A stretch of DNA of 11,963 bases from Verrucomicrobiota bacterium (lineage in GTDB: Bacteria; Verrucomicrobiota; Verrucomicrobiia; Limisphaerales; UBA1100), in contig JAPKDK010000069.1 in assembly GCA_028872645.1 (NCBI GenBank), positions 1 to 11,963 of the forward strand, in the 5' to 3' direction. The notes under the pieces are model-generated. The model worked only from the letters and a program-made list of their open reading frames with translations, was not told the DNA's origin and made no database searches. This document shows, one piece after another, positions 5,927 to 11,963 of this stretch; position 1 is the first letter of the stretch, and each line of letters starts with the position of its first letter. Made by a program: the position numbers and the translations under genes.

Positions 5927-7876
5927 CTACTGCATCACGGGGATTTTCATCTTATTGCCTTGGCGGAGGTATTGGCGGATGGCTTCGATTTGTTTCTTGG
6001 CGTCGCCTTCAAGCACGTCGACAAGCACGCTGCGAGCGTCATCGTCAAAGTAATCCGGCATCCGGCTTTGCGGATCCACGCGGAGGGGGGCGAGCATCCA
6101 GCGCAGAAAAAACTCCGGCTGCAGGCGCGCGCCCACTTGGGCAAAGTTGATACCCTGCGCCTCGAAGACCTGCAGCGGTTCTCGATTTTTCACGCCGTGA
6201 CAGGCGATGCAGGAAAATCCGCCATCGACGCCCACAAGTTGACGCCCCACTTCGGCGAGCTTGGCATCCACATCTGCGGGTTCCGGCACAGTTCGGGGAG
6301 CGTACCCGTGCGCTTGGGCGATGCCTTGCGCCAGCGGCTTGGCGCGCGCGGGGAAGGCGGGCATTCGATGGGGCAACCACGGACGCGGGCGCTGCTTGAG
6401 CGTGCCGGCGAGTATCGATTGCATCCACTCGGGCCGGAGCTTGAGACCGATGGAGTCGAGCTTGGCGAAGCCGTCGAGTTCGCCATGGCAGTTGTTGCAG
6501 TTGAGCACTCGCATTTGGCGGCGTGCAAACTCGGCGGGCGCATGGCGGTGCAATGACTGTCGGTCGGTGGCACCAAAGGCGCGCAGCGCAGCGCTTTGAG
6601 GAGCAGAAAATCCGAAGTGCAAAGACTTTCCGTGTGGCTCATCGGCGAGGCAACCGCCCATCCATTTGTCGGCCATCAGCGCGGCAAGCTTGGGCGCTTT
6701 GAATTTATTTTCGCTCTTGTGGTTGTGGCAATTGATGCAGCCGAGCGTGGTGACCAGTTTTTCACCTCGGGCAATCACGACTGCATCCTCATCCCTCTTC
6801 GGCTCGGCATGGGCTTGGGCGTTGAGGCGTAACCATTGGGAAACATTCCACGCTTCCTTCGATGTGAGGGCGAACTTCGGCATTCGCGTCCACGCAAAAT
6901 GACGGTTGGGCGCGCGCAGAAAATCGACCAGCTCGCCCGCGGGAAATTTTTGGTTCACGTGATTGAGCGATAGCTTGCCTTTCACCGCTGCCGCGCCGGG
7001 GAGCGTGTGGCAACCCACACAATTCAGCTGGCCGGCCAATTCCTTGCCGGCCTCGAAATCGGCGTTGGGAAATTCCACAACGGGTTTGGCGGGGCCTTTG
7101 AGGGTGGATAAATATGCAGCCATCGCCGCGGCCTCGGCGGGGGCTGTGTCGCCGTGCAAGAGCTTGGGCATGCGCGCGGCGGGGCGTTGGGCTTTGGGAT
7201 CAAGAATCCATTGGGCCATCCAACCGCGATGACGGCGATCGCCGATGGCGGCAAAGTCCGGGCCACTCATCGCCAGTTCCGGAATGCCTGCGCCTTCGCT
7301 GGCGTGGCAACGTTGGCAGCGGTGTTCGATGAAAATTTCGCGGCCGGTTTCCACGAGGCTCGCCTGCGCAAGCGACGCGCTGGACAGGTGCGTAAGCTGG
7401 CCATTGCGGATGGGTTCGTGCGGGAGCGGTTTATCGGGCTGTTCACTCCAAAAAATCCGCAGCTGCGCATCGCCTTTGCTTGGGTTAGCGTATGTGACTT
7501 TGATGGCGTTGGCGCCCTTGTTCAGCCGCACATTTTTTGTTTTGGCCTGTGCCACACCACCAATGCCTTTGAGATCTAGCAGCACGGCATTGTTCACCTC
7601 CAACTTCACACCGCCTTTACCCGTGGCGTGGAAGGAATAATCGCCCCGCAAATCAATATTCACAAATCCATCGAAAGTGGCTGTGAAGCGTCCCGCCGGA
7701 ACAAAGGGCGAAGGCTGTTTCCCTGCGGGAACATATAGCCAAAGATTCGGCACCACAGTTGAGGACTTTACCTCGCCGACTTGCCACGTCAGCACAAGAC
7801 CTGGCTGCAGCTCAGCGACCTGCGCACCGGTGAAAATCACTGATGCAAATAAACAGATGGCAATGGGTTTTCGCAT
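5927..7876 (-). CDS. Secreted PA14-domain pentahaem cytochrome c
   Basis: Numbering here is from the alternative GTG at 7909. The preferred ATG is at 7876 (residue 12, giving 649 aa) because it begins a clean signal peptide, MRKPIAICLFASVIFTGAQV. Residues about 35-160 form a PA14-like beta domain (FTATFDGFVNIDLRGDYSFH..., LKVTYANPSKGDAQLRIFWS pattern), a carbohydrate- or surface-binding module. Five CxxCH haem-binding motifs follow: C198-H202, C297-H301, C391-H395, C471-H475 and C567-H571. Four RMP motifs (M247, M343, M516, M617) are good distal Met ligands; the third haem lacks an obvious one. Related PVC proteins combine haem domains with carbohydrate modules. It probably carries electrons in the envelope from an oxidation on a polymer. 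It lies 54 bp after the DUF6797 gene and 12 bp before a DUF1080 gene. Confidence 0.9.
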   Translation of the reverse strand: MRKPIAICLFASVIFTGAQVAELQPGLVLTWQVGEVKSSTVVPNLWLYVPAGKQPSPFVPAGRFTATFDGFVNIDLRGDYSFHATGKGGVKLEVNNAVLLDLKGIGGVAQAKTKNVRLNKGANAIKVTYANPSKGDAQLRIFWSEQPDKPLPHEPIRNGQLTHLSSASLAQASLVETGREIFIEHRCQRCHASEGAGIPELAMSGPDFAAIGDRRHRGWMAQWILDPKAQRPAARMPKLLHGDTAPAEAAAMAAYLSTLKGPAKPVVEFPNADFEAGKELAGQLNCVGCHTLPGAAAVKGKLSLNHVNQKFPAGELVDFLRAPNRHFAWTRMPKFALTSKEAWNVSQWLRLNAQAHAEPKRDEDAVVIARGEKLVTTLGCINCHNHKSENKFKAPKLAALMADKWMGGCLADEPHGKSLHFGFSAPQSAALRAFGATDRQSLHRHAPAEFARRQMRVLNCNNCHGELDGFAKLDSIGLKLRPEWMQSILAGTLKQRPRPWLPHRMPAFPARAKPLAQGIAQAHGYAPRTVPEPADVDAKLAEVGRQLVGVDGGFSCIACHGVKNREPLQVFEAQGINFAQVGARLQPEFFLRWMLAPLRVDPQSRMPDYFDDDARSVLVDVLEGDAKKQIEAIRQYLRQGNKMKIPVMQ

Positions 7877-7930
7877 ACTAAGAAGCCGCCGCACTTTTAG
7901 CGTGTTCACCGGAAAGAGACAAGGCCGTGG

Positions 7931-10216
7931 TTATTTTAGGACGTGAATCGTATGCATTACCTCGGTTCGGATACGGGTGCCATCAGCCGCCTCGATATTG
8001 AACCTGATAAGCTGCTGATCACATGGCTGAAGATCCACTACGGAAAGCGTCACGGTTTTGCGGTCGGCAGAAAGTGTGGCCCCGGTAATCTTCACTCCTT
8101 CGTTTCCGCGTTCCTTAGGATTGCTCACCTTGAAGGTTGGCGATCCATAATTCTGAGTGCGCTGATAATTCCATCGGGTGATGGCGTAATTCTCTGAGTC
8201 CGATGCCGACTTCGCATCCAACGGTTGGGTAAAGGTAAGATGCACGCCGGCCTTATTCACCTTGAGTCCGCGCACGGTGTACACCTTCTTGCCTGTATAA
8301 CGAATACGATCAAGGCCCGTAATGCGAGCCGCGTTGCTCTGCCAGCCCTTCAGGCCGGCAACATACAGGTGGCCATCACTCGGATTAAATCGAGGTCGCA
8401 TTGCAGAGGAGGTAAAGCGCAACGGCAATTTCACTACTCCCCCCTGCATCTGGCCGTTCACCTCTTCTTTAAGCACCAGATAGATCGAGGAACGGCCATA
8501 GCTGGTGTGCAGCAATTCACCTTGAAATGGGCCCCACTTATCACTGGTGACCCAAACCTGCCCGCCGCCGGAATTATCCCAACCCTTGTCCAGCCAACAA
8601 AGCGGCTTGTCATGTTTGGGCACGGGTTTTTTGTGTGCGAGTGTTTCCACTCCGTAAAATCCACCGTCACGAATCCAATTAATCGGACACCTTGGCACCC
8701 ATGAACCTTCGTTGTCACCACTGGTCAATTGACCATTTGGGCCCACACCCATCCCGTTTGGAGCGCGGAAACCTGTAGCCACCACGGTGAGATTTTTGCC
8801 GTTCTTGTCGATCTTCATGAGGCTGCCCGCATGTGCCGAAATATGGCCGTTCCCGCCACCGCCACCAAAGCCGCGACCGCCACCACGAACAGGGCCCGCT
8901 TTGATGGTATAAAAGTTACCTTCCTTATCCGTGTGCAAATCGAACACGAACTCATGGAAACCCTGCGAGCTGGTGATCTCGTTGTTAAAGCTCTCGTAGT
9001 GGTCGGCTTCGCCATCTTTGTTCAGATCGTGATAGCGAGTGATTTGGTCACGTCCAGAGGTGTAAATAACATCGTCCACGATTTTCAGGCCCAGCGTCTC
9101 AAACCCGCCGCTGGCAAAGCGTGTCCACTTCAGGTCCTTGAGGTTTTCATTCTTCAAGCCGGTCACAACCCACACATCACCATCCCACGTTGAAAGTGCC
9201 GCCCGATTGCCATCGCTGAAGAAATCCAGGCCGCCAAAACGCACACGTCGATTCCACGGGTTCTTCTCCGGCGAAGTAATCACATCGGTCACATACGCGC
9301 CATCAGGTGTCTTGCTGGCGTTCATCACTCCTTGGGTCACCACCGGATCCGGCCAGCGATTCTTACCCTCCTTGCGAAACTCAGCCTTGGCCGATGCCTT
9401 GGCCAAGATGGCGAATTGGGCAAGATCGGCTTTGGCCCCTCTCCAGATGTGAATCTGTAATGTGCCGGATTTCGTTCCCTTGGCAAGCCTGGCCACAACG
9501 CGTTTATTTTCCTGCACCTCCAGCACGCTGCCTTTGGGCGCATTCATCAGCGCCACTTGCGTGACTTGATCGCCAGCCATCAGAATCGCCACGCCATCTT
9601 CCATCCCACCCTTGGCGTTTTCTACTTCGCAAACCAACGCCACGAGATCGGCAGAAATATCCTCATATTTAATGCTGCGCACAAAAATCGTCTGCCCCTC
9701 CTTTTCGATACTTCCAGGTTGCTCAAGAATGCTCACACCGTGCACCATATAGCTAAGCACCACTTGGTCATTCGCCACATAGTTGCCAAGCCATTGGACA
9801 TGTTTGCGAGGCAATGGACCAAAAGGCTCGGGGCGCGAATCCGCAAAGGAGCCTTTGGCATCAGCCCAACCAGCAATGGGGGGGGTCCCAAATTTCTGCT
9901 CGCCTGCAATGCGCGGGCTGGCTCCATGATTACCCTTAAAGCTCACCCCATCTTCAGTGATATAGCCTCCGGTCCAACCAGCTGCCCAACGCAGCAAATC
10001 CGTGTCAAAACACATGAACGCCTCACTCCCGACAATGATGGCCATCCCCTTGTTAGCCACGTTATTCTTAGGGAACTGCGTGCGAACGGCGGCCTTGGTA
10101 TAGGGGAAATCCGCTTGTAAATGCTTGGAAAGTTTCTGCTGCCAAACGGCCTTCTTCTGAGCTCGAACTTCCGCAGAAAACGACACGGTCAGCGATAAAA
10201 TGATACGTGCAATCAT
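7931..10216 (-). CDS. Large secreted DUF6797 / sugar-dehydrogenase-like beta-propeller protein
   Basis: A 761-aa exported protein, signal peptide about 1-20 (MIARIILSLTVSFSAEVRAQ). Residues about 30-290 form an N-terminal domain that I match from memory to DUF6797 of PVC bacteria (MCFDTDLLRWAAGWTGGYI near 68-86). Residues about 320-640 are a propeller of the PQQ-dependent glucose/sorbosone dehydrogenase type: GLDFFSDGNRAALSTWDGDVWVV (starting at 329), GFHEFVFDLHTDKEGNFY (419-436), GFRAPNGMGVGPNG (482-495), and SGDNEGSWVP (499-508). A DxNxDGxxxD-type calcium loop, DLNKDGEAD, is at 397-405, and a Gly-rich stretch occupies 444-457. The C-terminal 120 residues look like an added beta-sandwich. 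No CxxCH is present, so electrons would need a partner, and the pentahaem cytochrome is the next gene. Catalysis is inferred, because many such PVC propellers are uncharacterised. Confidence 0.85.
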   Translation of the reverse strand: MIARIILSLTVSFSAEVRAQKKAVWQQKLSKHLQADFPYTKAAVRTQFPKNNVANKGMAIIVGSEAFMCFDTDLLRWAAGWTGGYITEDGVSFKGNHGASPRIAGEQKFGTPPIAGWADAKGSFADSRPEPFGPLPRKHVQWLGNYVANDQVVLSYMVHGVSILEQPGSIEKEGQTIFVRSIKYEDISADLVALVCEVENAKGGMEDGVAILMAGDQVTQVALMNAPKGSVLEVQENKRVVARLAKGTKSGTLQIHIWRGAKADLAQFAILAKASAKAEFRKEGKNRWPDPVVTQGVMNASKTPDGAYVTDVITSPEKNPWNRRVRFGGLDFFSDGNRAALSTWDGDVWVVTGLKNENLKDLKWTRFASGGFETLGLKIVDDVIYTSGRDQITRYHDLNKDGEADHYESFNNEITSSQGFHEFVFDLHTDKEGNFYTIKAGPVRGGGRGFGGGGGNGHISAHAGSLMKIDKNGKNLTVVATGFRAPNGMGVGPNGQLTSGDNEGSWVPRCPINWIRDGGFYGVETLAHKKPVPKHDKPLCWLDKGWDNSGGGQVWVTSDKWGPFQGELLHTSYGRSSIYLVLKEEVNGQMQGGVVKLPLRFTSSAMRPRFNPSDGHLYVAGLKGWQSNAARITGLDRIRYTGKKVYTVRGLKVNKAGVHLTFTQPLDAKSASDSENYAITRWNYQRTQNYGSPTFKVSNPKERGNEGVKITGATLSADRKTVTLSVVDLQPCDQQLIRFNIEAADGTRIRTEVMHTIHVLK

Positions 10217-10327
10217 AATTAGTTACGAGAGCTGACGAGCTCGGTAATAGATTATTCAACGACGAGGCAAATACGCCTCAATGCTTGACGCCTGTTTACC
10301 ACGCTTCTAGGTTGGGTGGCCCCAAAA
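10217..10327. promoter_or_regulatory. tig: Divergent promoter region, secreted-protein cluster / tig
   Basis: On the plus strand TTGACG (10285-10290), a 17-base spacer and TAGGTT (10308-10313) make a good sigma-70-like promoter; its -10 ends 14 bases before the tig ATG at 10328, so the leader would be very short. For the minus-strand cluster I see no convincing -35/-10 pair. Two short inverted repeats lie between the genes: GAGCT/AGCTC around GACG (10229-10242) and GAGGC/GCCTC around AAATAC (10264-10279). Either could be an operator, but both have only five-base arms. Confidence 0.45.
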
Positions 10328-11707
10328 ATGGGTTTTATCGTGAATGTAAAAGTTGAAGTAATCGAATTAGCGCCGTGCAAAAAGCAACTGCGCTTTGAAC
10401 TGCCGGCGGAAGATGTGGACGCAGCGTTCGCCGAAGTGACGCGCACGTTTCGCAAACAGGCCAATCTGCCGGGCTATCGCAAGGGCAAAGCGCCGGAGGC
10501 CAAAGTGGCGGCGCAGTTTGCCGATAAAATTCAGGATCAAGTGCGCGAGCAGTTGCTCAATGACTGCTATCGCAAAGGCTTGGAGGACAACAAAATCCGG
10601 CCGCTGCTGCAGCCGGAGGTGGAGGAGATCAACTTCAAACGCGGCGAAGCGTTGAATTTTTTGGCCACGGTGGAGACCGCCCCGGATTTTGAAATGCCGG
10701 AGTACAAAGGCCTGCCCGCCAAAAAACCGAAGCTCGAAGTTTCGGATGCCGACGTGGACAACGCGCTGGACAAACTCCGCGAAGGCCGCGCGGAATACAA
10801 AGAACAGGAGCGCGGCACGCAAGCGGGCGATTATGTGGTCGTCAGTTTCACCGGCACCAGCGATGGCAAGCCGCTCACGGATTTTTCGCCCACCGCGCGC
10901 GGGATGACCAAGCAGGAAAATTTCCCGCTGCACGTGCACGCCGATGAGCACGATCATTTTATCCCAGGCTTTACCAAACAACTCATCGACGCCAAGCCAG
11001 GCGATGAGCGCACGGTGACAGTCACCATCCCCGACGAGTTTCCCAGCCAACCGAAACTGCAGGGGTTGAATGTGGTTTACGAAGTGAAGGTGATACAGGT
11101 GAAAGAAAAAGTGCTGCCCGAGTTGACCGATGAATTTGCCAAAAGCTGGGAAGCGGAAAGCGTGGAGAAACTGCGCGAAGGCGTGCGGGATGATTTAAAG
11201 TCCAATCAGGAAGGCGAGGCAATGCGTGTCGTGCGCGCGCAAGTGCACGAGGAACTGATGAAAAAAGTGAGCTTCGATGTGCCTGAACCAGTTCAGCAAA
11301 ATGAACTACGTGTCGTGGTGGAAAGCATGGTGCGCACGCGGCGCGCCGGCGGGGCTTCGGAAGGAGATATTGAGAAGGCCAAGGAACAAATCACGGCCGA
11401 AGCCAACCCGATCGCTATGGACCGCGCGCGGTGGTTTTTCATTCACCCGCGCATCGCCCAAGCGGAGAAACTGGAAGTTGCGCGCGAAGAAGTCCTGCGC
11501 GTCATCGCTATGCAAGCCCAGCAAATGGGCAAGGATCCTCAGCAGCACATGAAAGAGTTGGCCGACAACAATCAAATCAGCGCCATCCAAAACCAAATCA
11601 TGGAGCAAAAAGTCGTCGAGTTCATCGCCGAACACGCTGAGATCGAACTGGTCGACCCACCCGAACCCGAAGCCACCGATCACGGTCACGGTCACTCGCA
11701 CGGATGA
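10328..11707 (+). CDS. tig: Trigger factor, ribosome-associated chaperone with His-rich tail
   Basis: Binds nascent chains at the ribosome exit tunnel and assists folding; it also has peptidyl-prolyl isomerase activity. Numbering is from an alternative GTG at 10316. That GTG lies two bases past the -10, so ATG at 10328 is preferred (459 aa); GTG at 10340 is also possible because the fold starts at VKVEVIEL. The ribosome-binding signature GYRKGKAP (family GFRxGKxP) is at 53-60. The FKBP-like domain runs from about 165 to 260, with GDYVVVSFTG at 171-180 and FIPGFTKQLIDAKPGDERTV at 215-234. The C-terminal chaperone domain follows. The protein ends in HGHGHSHG, a possible metal-binding tail, and has a second His cluster (HVHADEHDH, 206-214). 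It is usually followed by clpP/clpX; here a lipoprotein gene follows instead. Confidence 0.96.
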   Translation: MGFIVNVKVEVIELAPCKKQLRFELPAEDVDAAFAEVTRTFRKQANLPGYRKGKAPEAKVAAQFADKIQDQVREQLLNDCYRKGLEDNKIRPLLQPEVEEINFKRGEALNFLATVETAPDFEMPEYKGLPAKKPKLEVSDADVDNALDKLREGRAEYKEQERGTQAGDYVVVSFTGTSDGKPLTDFSPTARGMTKQENFPLHVHADEHDHFIPGFTKQLIDAKPGDERTVTVTIPDEFPSQPKLQGLNVVYEVKVIQVKEKVLPELTDEFAKSWEAESVEKLREGVRDDLKSNQEGEAMRVVRAQVHEELMKKVSFDVPEPVQQNELRVVVESMVRTRRAGGASEGDIEKAKEQITAEANPIAMDRARWFFIHPRIAQAEKLEVAREEVLRVIAMQAQQMGKDPQQHMKELADNNQISAIQNQIMEQKVVEFIAEHAEIELVDPPEPEATDHGHGHSHG

Positions 11708-11731
11708 CCCAATAATTTTCGGAAACGCGCA

Positions 11732-11765
11732 TTGACGACCGCGCATTTCCCTCTATCCTTTGCCT
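11732..11765 (+). promoter_or_regulatory. Promoter-like site upstream of lipoprotein gene
   Basis: TTGACG (11732-11737) and TATCCT (11754-11759) are separated by 16 bases and the -10 ends six bases before the ATG at 11766, so the transcript would start at about the start codon. No Shine-Dalgarno sequence is present. An eight-base direct repeat, CGCGCATT, occurs at 11726-11733 and 11740-11747. The lipoprotein gene could also be read through from tig, since no strong terminator follows the tig stop. Confidence 0.45.
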
Positions 11766-11963
11766 ATGAAACCCACATTGCTACACACCCTGTTTTCCAC
11801 CCTGCTACTGAGCTTGCTGCTCAGTGTCGGTTGTAAAAAAGACAAAGAAGCCGACGCTGAAGAAGGCGACGACGATGGCAAACAATCCAATGCCTCCAGC
11901 GAACCTAATGGTCCTGGAGGCGGTGGTCCTGGAGGCGGTGGTCCTGGAGGCGGTGGTCCTGGA
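11766..11963 (+). CDS. Small lipoprotein with GPGGG tandem repeats, 3' end beyond window
   Basis: Reads open from ATG 11766 to the window edge (66 codons) with no stop. Residues 1-23 are a lipoprotein signal: Lys2, a Leu-rich core, then LSVGC with the acylated Cys at 23. The serine at -3 is a less usual lipobox residue. The mature N-terminus is very charged (KKDKEADAEEGDDDGKQ) and is followed by an Asn/Ser linker and then Gly-Pro repeats, giving GPGGG units from about residue 49. The gene looks like a low-complexity surface or spacer lipoprotein; no domain is recognisable in the visible part and the function is unknown. It follows tig by 58 bp on the same strand. Confidence 0.7.
   Translation, partial: MKPTLLHTLFSTLLLSLLLSVGCKKDKEADAEEGDDDGKQSNASSEPNGPGGGGPGGGGPGGGGPG
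11910..11963 (+). repeat. 15-bp in-frame tandem repeat (GGTCCTGGAGGCGGT), 3.6 copies to window edge
   Basis: Identical 15-base units start at 11910, 11925 and 11940, with a partial copy from 11955 cut by the window end. Each encodes Gly-Pro-Gly-Gly-Gly, so copy-number change would keep the reading frame. The total array length is unknown because it continues beyond the window. Confidence 0.9.

Noticed and set aside
7877..7909. GTG start at 7909 for the cytochrome gene
   Set aside because: The added residues (MNTLKVRRLLS) precede a complete signal peptide that begins at ATG 7876.
9557..10120. Plus-strand open frame of 187 codons
   Set aside because: Antisense to the DUF6797 protein gene, no recognisable domain or ribosome binding site.
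10367..11050. Minus-strand open frame of 227 codons
   Set aside because: Antisense to tig; composition is that of a shadow frame.
11910..11963. Repeat array as a CRISPR
   Set aside because: The units are contiguous with no spacers and lie in frame in a lipoprotein gene.

Overview
The window reads as chromosomal DNA of a Verrucomicrobiota-like bacterium (PVC superphylum). This is inferred from the gene content: secreted DUF1080 proteins, a DUF6797-type secreted beta-propeller protein, a PA14 plus multi-haem cytochrome c protein, and a PQQ-propeller protein opening with the WPGWRGPRGDG motif. These families are most abundant in Verrucomicrobiota and Planctomycetota. Two housekeeping genes, purH and tig, flank this set and look like ordinary vertically inherited genes.

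Layout. At 1-415 there is a degraded or frameshifted TPR-like 3' end on the plus strand. At 421-460 a long imperfect hairpin built from repeated CACGGATT units sits between that end and the convergent 3' end of purH (469-2025, minus). Divergent from purH, after a 106-bp intergenic region, is a secreted PQQ-like beta-propeller gene (2132-3400, plus). Next comes a five-gene minus-strand cluster that is transcribed from 10216 down to 3454. In order it encodes a 761-aa secreted DUF6797/sugar-dehydrogenase-like propeller, a secreted PA14 pentahaem cytochrome c, a secreted DUF1080 protein, a second secreted DUF1080 protein, and a cytoplasmic SAM-dependent O-methyltransferase. The spacings are 54, 12, 38 and -4 bp. 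Divergent from this cluster is tig (10328-11707, plus), followed by the start of a lipoprotein gene with a GPGGG tandem repeat (11766 to the window edge, plus).

How the genes may work together. DUF1080 (PF06439) is the 3-keto-disaccharide hydrolase family, which acts on sugars already oxidised at C3. In this cluster two such proteins lie directly downstream of a dehydrogenase-like propeller and a five-haem electron carrier. The most economical reading, which is inference, is an envelope pathway: oxidation of a glycoside, electron removal through the cytochrome, then cleavage of the keto-glycoside. The terminal O-methyltransferase is the only non-exported member and does not obviously fit.

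Regulation. Three plus-strand genes have -35/-10-like hexamers close to the start codon, which predicts leaderless or nearly leaderless mRNAs. Inside the minus-strand cluster, a perfect 12-bp hairpin followed by a T run sits exactly on the two candidate start codons of the second DUF1080 gene. It looks like an attenuator or internal terminator. No tRNA, rRNA, CRISPR array, insertion sequence or integrase was seen.
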